A stretch of 19,757 nt of DNA from a bacterium (GTDB taxonomy: Bacteria > CLD3 > SB21): positions 1 through 19,757 of the forward strand of contig JABWCP010000038.1 of assembly GCA_013360215.1 (NCBI GenBank), given 5' to 3'. Position 1 is the first letter of the stretch; each line of letters starts with the position of its first letter. Below, piece after piece: positions 7,381 through 15,021 of the stretch. Both the position numbers and the translations under genes were made by a program. The notes under the pieces were generated by a model. It was not told where the DNA came from. It saw only the letters and a list, made by a program, of their open reading frames with translations, and did not search any database.

Positions 7381-8496
7381 TTATTTGACGACTTGTTCTA
7401 CCGGAACATAAGGAAGGTCAAACGCATCAGCGACGCCTTTATAAACGACTTTTCCATTGAGGATATTGCATCCGAGTAAAAGTTCGTGATTGTCTTTGAC
7501 GGCTTTCTCCCAGCCTTTATTGGCCAATTGTACGGCATACGGCAGTGTTGCATTGGTCAAAGCGACCGTCGACGTAAACGGAACCGCACCGGGCATATTG
7601 GCAACGCAATAGTGTACGATACCGTCTATGTTGTAGATCGGTTCTTCGTGTGTCGTAGGTTTAGTTGTTTCAACGCAACCACCCTGATCCACAGCCACAT
7701 CCACGATTACGGCACCGGGTTTCATGGTTTTTAGCATATCGCGTGTAATAAGGTGCGGGGCTTTGGCTCCGGGTATCAAAACAGCACCGATCACGAGATC
7801 GGCATGTTTGATCACTTCGGCGATATTATAGCTATTGGACATCATGGTATGTACGTTTTTGGGCATAATATCATCCAAATAACGCAAACGATACAAATCA
7901 ATATCCATCATAATGACACGCGCACCGAAACCAGCGGCTATTTTTGCAGCGTTGGTACCTACAACACCTCCACCGATCACAACGACGGTTGCGGGTTCAG
8001 TGCCGGGAACGCCGCTCAGAAGTAATCCGCGGCCTCCAAACGTTTTTTCAAGATACTTAGCACCGGCATGGACCGCCATACGTCCTGCTACTTCTGACAT
8101 CGGATCAAGCAAAGGCAACTTACGATCCGAACGTTGAACCGTTTCATAAGCGATCGCAATACACTTGGATTTGATCATCGCTTCGGTCAAAGCACGATCG
8201 GCAGCAAAGTGAAAATACGTAAATACGACCTGATTCTCGCGAATCAATTCGTATTCCGGTTTGATCGGCTCTTTGACTTTGACGATCATATCAGCACGAC
8301 CGTAAACATCTTTAGGGGTCGGTACGATTTCAGCTCCGGCTTTGACATATGCATCATTGTCGAAACCGCTGCCTACACCGGCATTATTTTCGACTATCAC
8401 AGTATGACCGTGTTTTTTGAGTTCGGCTACGCCTACGGGCAAAAGACCGACACGGTTTTCTTTGGTTTTGATTTCCTTAGGTACACCTATAATCAT
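7381..8496 (-). CDS. ald: Alanine dehydrogenase
   Basis: Ald reversibly oxidises L-alanine to pyruvate and ammonia with NAD in the cytoplasm, linking nitrogen and carbon metabolism. With the start at 8496 the protein is 371 residues and the family's key residues fall at canonical positions: R15 and K75 (pyruvate binding), H96 (catalytic) and D270. The NAD-binding Rossmann loop is VIGGGVVGTNAA (173-184). The 8496 ATG has AGGAG seven bases upstream, so I prefer it to an in-frame start at 8535 that would overlap the preceding gene. It lies 28 bases after the M16 protease gene and is followed by an intrinsic terminator, making it the last gene of a pnp-M16-ald unit. Confidence 0.97.
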   Translation of the reverse strand: MIIGVPKEIKTKENRVGLLPVGVAELKKHGHTVIVENNAGVGSGFDNDAYVKAGAEIVPTPKDVYGRADMIVKVKEPIKPEYELIRENQVVFTYFHFAADRALTEAMIKSKCIAIAYETVQRSDRKLPLLDPMSEVAGRMAVHAGAKYLEKTFGGRGLLLSGVPGTEPATVVVIGGGVVGTNAAKIAAGFGARVIMMDIDLYRLRYLDDIMPKNVHTMMSNSYNIAEVIKHADLVIGAVLIPGAKAPHLITRDMLKTMKPGAVIVDVAVDQGGCVETTKPTTHEEPIYNIDGIVHYCVANMPGAVPFTSTVALTNATLPYAVQLANKGWEKAVKDNHELLLGCNILNGKVVYKGVADAFDLPYVPVEQVVK

Positions 8497-8524
8497 GACT
8501 TCGTCTCCTAGAATTTGGTCCAGA

Positions 8525-9790
8525 TTATTGAACAATTGAAATTTGCATTTTATCTACAAGTTTTGCAAGCGTATTCCCTGTTTTTTGGATGTCTCGGATC
8601 GTAAGTCGGTCAATCAATTTAGTGATTTCACCGATATTTACTTTCTTGCCAAGATAAATTTCATTTTTTGCCAAACGTATCATGCGCGTACTGGTACTTT
8701 CAAGGCCGAAAAGAAGATTTGCTTTGATTTGCGCTTTGGCCATACGCAATTCTCCGGCTGTAATCGGTTTATCCGCAAGCTTACGTAATTCGGCTTTTAC
8801 CGTATCCACACTTTTTTGGACCTGATTTTTATCGGTGGCCCAATACACTCCAAAAATGCCCCCGTCATTTAAAAAATCAACAAAACTGTATATGGAATAC
8901 GCCAAGCCCATCTTTTCACGAATTTTTTGAAATAAACGCGAACTCATACCGCCGCCAAGCACGGTATTGAGAACTAGATATTCAAAACGATGATCATCGG
9001 TATAGGATTCATGAATCGTCACTCCCATACACACATGTGCTTGATTGATCTTCTTTTCAACTACCTCAGTTTTTGACGGAGTATTTCGTATGGCATATTT
9101 TTCGAAACCCGTCGGCCAGTAGGATGTATTACGCAAACTTTTTGGAAATACAAATTTTTTTGCAATGACCGATTGCAGTTTGGCCTCATCAAAATTACCT
9201 GCAACAGACACCACCATATTGGATGGTACGTAATATTTACGATACGTATCCACTATGCTTTTACGATCCAAAACTTTTACGCTTTGCGGTGTTCCAAGGA
9301 TATTATAACCCATCGGATGATTTCGATACACCTGACCATAAAAATAATCCTGTACAAATTCTTCGGGCGTATCTTCCGTATCACGAATTTCTTCTAGAAT
9401 CACCTGTTTTTCGCGATTTATTTCCTTGGCATCAAATCGTGCATGAATCACTAAGTCGGCCAGCACATCCACGGCTAAGGCCATATCCTCGCTGAGAATA
9501 TTCGCATAAAAACACGTATGCTCTTTACTGGTAAAAGCATTGATGCTGCCGCCGACATTTTCTAAACTTTTGGCGATTTGCAACGCGCTACGATGTTTCG
9601 TCCCTTTGAATACGCTATGTTCGATAAAGTGAAAGATCCCCATCGTATCGGCTGATTCAAACCGGCTTCCGGCTGTAATCCACACCCCGATAGATACCGA
9701 ACGCAGGTGCGGCATATGCTGAGAAACCAAGGTCAGTCCGTTATCCAGAATGACCTTGGTATAATTATTCTCGTCGTATAAAGTTTTCAT
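8525..9790 (-). CDS. M16-family zinc metalloprotease (processing-peptidase-like)
   Basis: The protein (421 residues) belongs to the pitrilysin/mitochondrial-processing-peptidase clan. Its inverted zinc motif HFIEH lies at residues 54-58, with the third ligand in the LEEIRDTED helix (about residue 134) downstream. The C-terminal half contains the conserved R/Y region GGGMSSRLFQKIREKMGLAY typical of M16B members. No signal peptide is seen, so it is probably cytoplasmic. A close gene of this type follows pnp in many bacteria. I chose the ATG at 9790 because GGAA lies six bases upstream and the protein then begins at the usual family position; a GTG at 9823 would add 11 residues. The natural substrate is unknown. 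Confidence 0.95.
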   Translation of the reverse strand: MKTLYDENNYTKVILDNGLTLVSQHMPHLRSVSIGVWITAGSRFESADTMGIFHFIEHSVFKGTKHRSALQIAKSLENVGGSINAFTSKEHTCFYANILSEDMALAVDVLADLVIHARFDAKEINREKQVILEEIRDTEDTPEEFVQDYFYGQVYRNHPMGYNILGTPQSVKVLDRKSIVDTYRKYYVPSNMVVSVAGNFDEAKLQSVIAKKFVFPKSLRNTSYWPTGFEKYAIRNTPSKTEVVEKKINQAHVCMGVTIHESYTDDHRFEYLVLNTVLGGGMSSRLFQKIREKMGLAYSIYSFVDFLNDGGIFGVYWATDKNQVQKSVDTVKAELRKLADKPITAGELRMAKAQIKANLLFGLESTSTRMIRLAKNEIYLGKKVNIGEITKLIDRLTIRDIQKTGNTLAKLVDKMQISIVQ

Positions 9791-9825
9791 TCCCGTTTCC
9801 GGGACTATGAAATTACGTGGCACGC

Positions 9826-12015
9826 TTAGTGTCTGTCCTTTTTGTGATGATGACTACTGCGGCGATGTTCGTGACCTTGCCCGCGGTTGGCATCTTTTTC
9901 AGGTTCTACATGACCTTCGGGTTTGGGCATAAGCGCTTTACGGCTCAATTCATATTTGGTTTTACCATCCCGCTGCGTCATATCTTGCAAAAGAACCTCA
10001 ACCACATCACCAAGTTTGAAGTAATCTTCTACTTTAGCAACGCGCTTGTAATCAATCTCCGATATATGCAGAAGCCCTTCTTTTCCGGGCAGGATTTCGA
10101 CAAAAGCGCCGAATTCTGTAATCTTCTTGATCGGGCCGCTATATTTTTTTCCGATTTCCGGTTCTTCGGTAAGCGCTTTGATCATGTTGATTGCGATTTC
10201 AGCATTTTCGGAATTGACTGCGCCGATTTTGACGGTACCGTCATCTTCGATATCTATCGTTGCACCGGATGCTTCTATAATGTGGCGTATCATTTTGCCG
10301 CCGGGTCCGATCACCAAACCGATAAGATCTTGTTTGATCTTAATGGTTGTGATCTTCGGCGCATACCGTGAAATATCCGGGCGAGGTTGAGCCAGCGCGG
10401 TATTCATGATACCCAGAATGTGCATACGTCCGTCTTTAGCCTGTGCCAAAGCTTCACGCATGATTTCCGTTGAGATACCACGTATTTTGATATCCATCTG
10501 ACATGCCGTGATCCCATTGGTCGTACCGGCTACTTTAAAATCCATATCTCCCAAATGATCTTCGTCACCAAGGATATCGCTGAGAATCGCATATTTTTCC
10601 GATTCTTTGATAAGTCCCATAGCGATACCGGCTACGGGCGATTTCATCGGAACGCCTGCATCCATAAGTGAAAGCGAACCGCCGCAGACCGAAGCCATAG
10701 AACTTGAGCCATTGGATTCTAAAATATCGCTCACGATACGAATCGTGTAGGGGAACTCGGCATCGGACGGCGCCATATTTTTGAGTGCGCGTTCGGCTAA
10801 GTTACCGTGTCCTATTTCACGACGACCGGGACCGCGCGAACCGCGTGCTTCGCCGACTGAAAACGGCGGAAAATTGTAATGCAACATGAATCGTTTGTAC
10901 GTTTCTACCGAATCCACACCGTCAATAATCTGTTCATCTAATTTGGTACCAAGTGTGGTAGCCACAAGCGCTTGGGTTTGGCCGCGGGTAAAAAGTGCCG
11001 ATCCGTGAACGCGAGGAAGTACGCTAGTTTGGCATACGATCTGACGAATATCGCGCGTCGTACGACCGTCTAAGCGCCGCTTTTCATCCAGGATCATCGA
11101 ACGCATATCGGCATACTGGAGATCATCAACCATTTTTTTGATTGCCGCATCCATCTCCGGATATTTTTCTGCAAACTGTTCGCAGAGTGACTTCTTCAGT
11201 TCTTTTAGTTTCTCGTTGCGCAGCGATTTATCTGCGATGCGATCGGCTTCATACACGACCGGCTTAGCGATCGCGGTAATGTCGTTGATAAAATCCTGCG
11301 GTAACGTTGCGGCGTCGAATGTTCTTTTTACGGGCGCAATATCTTTGGCTAATTCTTCCTGAAGCGCAATGACTTGTTTGATAACATCATGCGCAAAAAG
11401 AATCGCATTAAGCATATCTTCTTCGGAAATCTCGCGGGACTCCCCCTCCACCATGGCGATGGAGTCTTTGGTGCCGGAAACCACGATATCCATATCGCTG
11501 GTTTCTAATTGTTTGAATGTGGGATTGATGATCATTTGACCGTCAATTCGCCCTACACGCACAGAGGCTATCGGATTATCAAACGGAACATCGCTGACCA
11601 TAAGTGCAGCCGAAGCGCCAATACCGCCGATCACATCTGCACTGCCTTCCTGATCCGACGAAATCACATTGACATTGATGATCGTATCGTAAAAAAATCC
11701 TTCGGGAAATAACGGACGAAGCGGACGATCAATAAGACGACTTGAAAGAATTTCTTTTTCCGAGGGACGGCCTTCACGACGGAAAAAACCGCCGGGTATT
11801 TTACCGGCAGAATACGAACTCTCGCGGTAATCCACCATCAGCGGAAAATAATCAATGCCTTCTTTCATTTCTTTGGCACACACAACGGTTGCCAAAATCG
11901 TGGTATCACCATAGGTAATCCACACCGCACCATCGGCTTGACGCGCTACACGACCATGTTCGATCGTGAGCGTACGCCCGCCCAGTTCCATGGATCGGGA
12001 TTTGATTGTAAACAT
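9826..12015 (-). CDS. pnp: Polyribonucleotide nucleotidyltransferase (PNPase)
   Basis: PNPase is a trimeric phosphorolytic 3'-to-5' exoribonuclease central to mRNA decay. The 729-residue protein has two RNase PH-like domains, with [12 protein letters not shown] (77-88) in the first and the catalytic region [12 protein letters not shown] (483-494) in the second. A KH domain follows with the GPGGK loop (570-574), then an S1 domain (about 622-695) with [16 protein letters not shown]. The last 30 residues are a charged tail rich in His, Lys and Arg. The start ATG at 12015 has AAGGAG just upstream. The gene begins an operon with the M16 protease and ald, after a leader that carries a hairpin (12101-12131) and a possible promoter. 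Confidence 0.98.
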   Translation of the reverse strand: MFTIKSRSMELGGRTLTIEHGRVARQADGAVWITYGDTTILATVVCAKEMKEGIDYFPLMVDYRESSYSAGKIPGGFFRREGRPSEKEILSSRLIDRPLRPLFPEGFFYDTIINVNVISSDQEGSADVIGGIGASAALMVSDVPFDNPIASVRVGRIDGQMIINPTFKQLETSDMDIVVSGTKDSIAMVEGESREISEEDMLNAILFAHDVIKQVIALQEELAKDIAPVKRTFDAATLPQDFINDITAIAKPVVYEADRIADKSLRNEKLKELKKSLCEQFAEKYPEMDAAIKKMVDDLQYADMRSMILDEKRRLDGRTTRDIRQIVCQTSVLPRVHGSALFTRGQTQALVATTLGTKLDEQIIDGVDSVETYKRFMLHYNFPPFSVGEARGSRGPGRREIGHGNLAERALKNMAPSDAEFPYTIRIVSDILESNGSSSMASVCGGSLSLMDAGVPMKSPVAGIAMGLIKESEKYAILSDILGDEDHLGDMDFKVAGTTNGITACQMDIKIRGISTEIMREALAQAKDGRMHILGIMNTALAQPRPDISRYAPKITTIKIKQDLIGLVIGPGGKMIRHIIEASGATIDIEDDGTVKIGAVNSENAEIAINMIKALTEEPEIGKKYSGPIKKITEFGAFVEILPGKEGLLHISEIDYKRVAKVEDYFKLGDVVEVLLQDMTQRDGKTKYELSRKALMPKPEGHVEPEKDANRGQGHEHRRSSHHHKKDRH

Positions 12016-12100
12016 ACCATTTCTCCTTAATTATGAGGTATTACTATAAAAAGAAACGGTGTGATGCGTTTTGTTTGCCAATCCGCACGTCGCGTCAGCC

Positions 12101-12131
12101 TAAGCGAAAACTGTGCGTCAGGTTTCGTTTA
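12101..12131 (-). promoter_or_regulatory. Hairpin in the pnp leader
   Basis: On the minus strand, TAAACGAAA pairs with TTTCGCTTA (one mismatch) and the stem continues with CTG/CAG around an ACGCA loop. It is 85 bases ahead of pnp and has no U-tract, so it is not an intrinsic terminator. In E. coli, RNase III cuts a pnp leader stem as part of PNPase autoregulation; a similar role here is inference. Confidence 0.4.
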
Positions 12132-12145
12132 GAATGACGTTGATG

Positions 12146-12174
12146 CAGATAACAGACGAATCCCACCATTTCAA
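12146..12174 (-). promoter_or_regulatory. Possible promoter for pnp
   Basis: On the minus strand TTGAAA (12169-12174) is followed by 17 bases and TATCTG (12146-12151). The -10 box is only four of six, but the site lies immediately after the strong rpsO terminator, where pnp would need its own start. Confidence 0.35.
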
Positions 12175-12180
12175 TGAACA

Positions 12181-12266
12181 TATAAACAAAAACAGGCTGT
12201 CCCAAAAACGCACCGTGTTCAACCTAACAAAAAGAGAACAAAACGGATAGCTTTTGGGACAGCCTG
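12181..12266 (-). terminator. Long-stem terminator after rpsO
   Basis: A perfect 15-bp inverted repeat, CAGGCTGTCCCAAAA at 12193-12207 and its complement at 12252-12266, is separated by 44 bases. On the minus strand the 3' arm is followed by TTTTTGTTTATA, so the RNA would form a stable stem with a U-tract eight bases past the rpsO stop. The 44-base loop is far larger than a usual intrinsic terminator loop, so it may be a stem of mobile-element origin used as a terminator. Confidence 0.65.
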
Positions 12267-12273
12267 ATACAAA

Positions 12274-12543
12274 TTACTTACGGATACCGAGTTCTGCGAT
12301 CAATGAACGATATTTCTCAATATCTTTCTTGGTCAAATACGTGAGTAAACGTTTGCGCTGACCAACGAGTTTGAGCAACGAACGGCGCGAGCTGTGATCT
12401 TTTTTGTGCTCTTGCAGGTGCTTTGTGAGCTCGTTGATGTGTTGCGTGAGCAGCGCGATCTGGACTTCCGTGGCCCCGGTATTTGTCGCAGTTCCGCCGT
12501 GCTTTTTAATCACTTCGATTTTTTGTTCTTTGGTAACGGCCAT
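12274..12543 (-). CDS. rpsO: Small ribosomal subunit protein uS15
   Basis: S15 is a primary binder of 16S rRNA in the central domain and helps nucleate 30S assembly. The protein is 89 residues, the usual bacterial length, and shows the family's core: [22 protein letters not shown] (22-43), the [22 protein letters not shown] segment and a final [12 protein letters not shown] helix. An AAAGGAG lies 13 bases before the ATG. The gene has its own predicted promoter, a hairpin in its leader and a strong terminator, so it is probably transcribed alone between the ribF operon and pnp, an arrangement conserved in many bacteria. Confidence 0.98.
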   Translation of the reverse strand: MAVTKEQKIEVIKKHGGTATNTGATEVQIALLTQHINELTKHLQEHKKDHSSRRSLLKLVGQRKRLLTYLTKKDIEKYRSLIAELGIRK

Positions 12544-12578
12544 GTGATTCTCTTTACTCCTTTATGTTTTTGAAATTA

Positions 12579-12599
12579 TTGGGCTTACTTTTAACCCAA
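12579..12599 (-). promoter_or_regulatory. Hairpin in the rpsO leader, possible S15 autoregulatory site
   Basis: The minus-strand RNA can pair TTGGGTT with AAGCCCAA (7 bp with one G-U) around an A-rich loop of about seven bases. It lies 36 bases before the start codon and just upstream of the Shine-Dalgarno. S15 represses its own mRNA through leader structures in several phyla; that role here is inferred from position only. Confidence 0.35.
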
Positions 12600-12608
12600 A
12601 AGCGCGTG

Positions 12609-12637
12609 AATGTATATAATGCAAATATGTAAGTCAA
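12609..12637 (-). promoter_or_regulatory. Probable promoter of rpsO
   Basis: On the minus strand TTGACT (12632-12637) is followed by 17 bases and TACATT (12609-12614), placing transcription start about 60 bases ahead of rpsO. An overlapping TATATA offers an alternative -10 at poorer spacing. It lies in the 115-base gap after ribF. Confidence 0.5.
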
Positions 12638-12658
12638 TTGTTTTTTTAATAAAAAAAT

Positions 12659-13591
12659 CTAAAAACCTTGTTCGCGCGCATGGCGGATATCCTGACGAAT
12701 TTGCCAGATCAATTCTTCGCGGGATGAAAATTTACGTTCGTCCCGAATACGATAAATAAACTCAAGACCGACAGATCGATCATACAGATCACGATCAAAA
12801 TCAAGGATATGCGCTTCGATCACGGTTTGCAAACTCGTGTCGAACGTAGGTCTCTGGCCAATATTAGTAACCGCAGGAAATGAAGAACCATCCACATTCA
12901 CACGGCATGCGTAAACGCCCGGCATCGGGATGAGTTTCTGCATATGTGTGGGTTGGATGTTTGCCGTAGGGAACCCGATCGTGCGGCCTCGCCCGGCGCC
13001 ATGCTGTACCGTGCCTTCGACGATATAACGACGGCCTAAAAGATCATTGGCTGTAGCTACATCCCCGTCTTTCAACATATTGCGAATCATCGTGCTATTA
13101 ACGACAATACGATCAAAATCAAACGCCGGCAATTTTTCGATAATAAAATTCTTTTCGACAGCCATCGGCTGTAACGACTCGAATGTGCCGCTTCGGTTTT
13201 TTCCAAAAGCATGATCGTAGCCTAACAGTAATTTTTTCAGGCCGGCTCGTTGAATCAAAAATTGGTCAACAAATTCTTGCCCTGTTTTTTCCATTAAGGA
13301 ACGGTCAAATTTTACAATAAGAAGCGCATCCACCCCCAACTTGGCAAAGACCTCTTGCTTTTCGTGCATCGTAGTCAGAATAGGTATGGATTTCGCTTTT
13401 TCAGGATTAACTACAGATTGGGGATGAGGATCAAACGTAAGAATAACCGAGCGCGCCTTCAACGCCTGCGCATCTTCGACTAATTTTTTTATAACCGCCT
13501 GATGACCGCGATGCACACCGTCAAATGTGCCCATAGTAAATACCGATGGTCTATCGGGATTTATCGCGTCAAAACCTTGTAAAATTTGCAT
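12659..13591 (-). CDS. ribF: Bifunctional riboflavin kinase / FAD synthetase
   Basis: RibF phosphorylates riboflavin to FMN and then adenylates FMN to FAD. The 310-residue protein is full length. The N-terminal nucleotidyltransferase domain carries the GTFDGVHRGH motif (21-30) and the NSTMIR motif (165-170, the ISSTxIR-like signature). The C-terminal kinase domain carries GFPTAN (206-211), PMPGVYA (222-228), NIGQRPTF (243-250) and E259 in EAHILDF, the likely catalytic base. It starts 18 bases after truB with no clear Shine-Dalgarno, so it may depend on coupling to truB. It is the last gene of the rimP-infB operon; in many bacteria ribF sits at this same place. Confidence 0.97.
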   Translation of the reverse strand: MQILQGFDAINPDRPSVFTMGTFDGVHRGHQAVIKKLVEDAQALKARSVILTFDPHPQSVVNPEKAKSIPILTTMHEKQEVFAKLGVDALLIVKFDRSLMEKTGQEFVDQFLIQRAGLKKLLLGYDHAFGKNRSGTFESLQPMAVEKNFIIEKLPAFDFDRIVVNSTMIRNMLKDGDVATANDLLGRRYIVEGTVQHGAGRGRTIGFPTANIQPTHMQKLIPMPGVYACRVNVDGSSFPAVTNIGQRPTFDTSLQTVIEAHILDFDRDLYDRSVGLEFIYRIRDERKFSSREELIWQIRQDIRHAREQGF

Positions 13592-13609
13592 AAAATTTAG
13601 AATATAAAA

Positions 13610-14365
13610 TTATGATTTATCGGCGGATGTCGCTAATGCTTGTTTTATACGCTCAGCCATATTCAGCACATCCGAACTATTTTCTACGGAATATGCCCCA
13701 ATGGATAAGCGACGCAGCGATTTGACAAAGGCTCCGCACCCTAATTCGTTTCCCAAGTCTCGTGCCAATGCACGGATATAAGTCCCTTTGGAACACTCTA
13801 TCATCACCCGCAATATGTTTTCTTTGTAAGATAAAACGTGGTATGCATGTATAGTTATCCGGCGCGGTTTGATATCTACAGTTTTTCCTTTACGAGCCAT
13901 TTTGTATGCAGGCACACCATTGATCTTGATGGCTGCAAACTGAGGAGGGATTTGTTCTATTTCGCCGATACTTTTATTGCAAATTTCCTGCAAAACCGCT
14001 TTGTTCAAATCCGGCACCGGCGCTTCACTCGTGATACGTCCTTCAATATCCAATGTATCGGTAGTTTTACCCAAAACAAATTCGGCTTCGTACACTTTAT
14101 CCAAATCGGAAAATGTATCTATTGTTTTCGTTGCTTTGCCGGTGCACAAAATGAGTAAACCGGTAGCAAAAGGATCCAACGTCCCTGCATGACCTACCCG
14201 CTTGGCTTTGCAGGCAAAACGAATTTTGTTAACTACATCAAAGGATGTCCAACCGGCCGGTTTGTCAATAAGTAGAACTTTTCCTTCGTCAAAAAAAAGA
14301 CGAAGTTCGTCGGTGTTGAAAAATTTTCCCGCCGTCAGATCGTGCGGTCCGATTACAGGAAACAC
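13610..14365 (-). CDS. truB: tRNA pseudouridine(55) synthase
   Basis: TruB makes pseudouridine 55 in the T-loop of nearly all elongator tRNAs. The 251-residue protein has the catalytic motif HAGTLDPFATG (59-69) with D64 as nucleophile, preceded by VLLIDKPAGWTSFDVV (30-45), and the later YKMARKG (154-160) and CSKGTYIRALARDLG (191-205) motifs. The start is a GTG at 14365, six bases after the rbfA stop, with AAGGGG about 11 bases upstream. There is no ATG between it and the conserved core, so the roughly 28-residue leader before the core is accepted. The C-terminal PUA domain of longer TruB forms is absent or much reduced. Confidence 0.96.
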   Translation of the reverse strand: MFPVIGPHDLTAGKFFNTDELRLFFDEGKVLLIDKPAGWTSFDVVNKIRFACKAKRVGHAGTLDPFATGLLILCTGKATKTIDTFSDLDKVYEAEFVLGKTTDTLDIEGRITSEAPVPDLNKAVLQEICNKSIGEIEQIPPQFAAIKINGVPAYKMARKGKTVDIKPRRITIHAYHVLSYKENILRVMIECSKGTYIRALARDLGNELGCGAFVKSLRRLSIGAYSVENSSDVLNMAERIKQALATSADKS

Positions 14366-14371
14366 GCGCGT

Positions 14372-14713
14372 TTATTCCCCTTTGATCTGCTTAAATATTT
14401 GTTCTAAGCGATCGGCATTGGCTAACGTGTCATCATAATAAAATTTTAATTCCGGGATGTGTTTGATTTCGATACGTTCTGCGATTTTGCTGCGCAAAAA
14501 ACCTTTGGCATGGTCCAGCGCTTTACTGATGGCTTTGATTTCATCAGGCGGCGCCATCGCGGTGAAATATACTTTCGCAAAACTCATGTCGCTGGATACA
14601 CGGACGGCCGTCACGGTGACCAATTTGGCTCGCGGATCGTGCATTTCCGTTTGTATGATAACTCCTATTTCCCGCAATATCAGTTCCTGAACGCGGTGCA
14701 TACGTTGATTCAT
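14372..14713 (-). CDS. rbfA: 30S ribosome-binding factor A
   Basis: RbfA is a cold-shock-linked assembly factor that binds the 5' region of 16S rRNA in late 30S maturation. The protein is 113 residues, typical for the family. It shows the N-terminal RVQELILREIGVIIQTEM helix, the AKLVTVTAVRVSSDMSFAKVYFT beta hairpin and the HIPELKFYYDDTLANADRLEQI segment, matching the family's conserved PxLxFxxD signature. It starts 13 bases after ylxP and ends six bases before truB, fitting tight co-transcription. Confidence 0.97.
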   Translation of the reverse strand: MNQRMHRVQELILREIGVIIQTEMHDPRAKLVTVTAVRVSSDMSFAKVYFTAMAPPDEIKAISKALDHAKGFLRSKIAERIEIKHIPELKFYYDDTLANADRLEQIFKQIKGE

Positions 14714-14726
14714 ATTAATCTCATCG

Positions 14727-15008
14727 TTAGTACATGGTCAGTTCGCGGTTTACGATTTCGCATTGGCCTTTGGCCTCGATAAAATGTATGATCGCATCCA
14801 TCGTATTACGAATTAAATGTTCTTCATTGGCGACCATACTGACACCCAATTCGGCGCGTTGCCATTTATCTAAGTGGCCGGTCTCCGCTATACTGACGTT
14901 AAATTTATGTCGAACGCCTTCTTTTATGCTTTTTACGACAAAGCGCTTCTCTTTGAGTGAAGCGCTTGCGTGTATAAATAAATCCATTTTATAGACTCCG
15001 ACGATCAT
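14727..15008 (-). CDS. ylxP: DUF503 / YlxP-like protein
   Basis: A 93-residue member of the DUF503 (YlxP) family, recognised from the MIVGVYKMDLFI strand, the SLKEKRFVVKSI helix and the FNVSIAETGHLDKWQRAELG segment. The family is small, ferredoxin-like in predicted fold, and often encoded between infB and rbfA as here. A role connected with ribosome assembly is suspected from this placement, but the biochemical activity is not settled. The ATG at 15008 lies 13 bases after infB. It has no clear Shine-Dalgarno, so translation may depend on coupling to infB. Confidence 0.95.
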   Translation of the reverse strand: MIVGVYKMDLFIHASASLKEKRFVVKSIKEGVRHKFNVSIAETGHLDKWQRAELGVSMVANEEHLIRNTMDAIIHFIEAKGQCEIVNRELTMY

Positions 15009-15021
15009 GATCGTGGGGTGC

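Noticed and set aside
8497-8535. Longer ald start at 8535
   Set aside because: It would overlap the M16 gene; the 8496 start has a good ribosome site and puts R15, K75, H96 and D270 at canonical positions.
9791-9823. GTG start for the M16 protease at 9823
   Set aside because: The added 11 residues precede the conserved family start, while the ATG at 9790 has a better-placed ribosome site. It remains possible.
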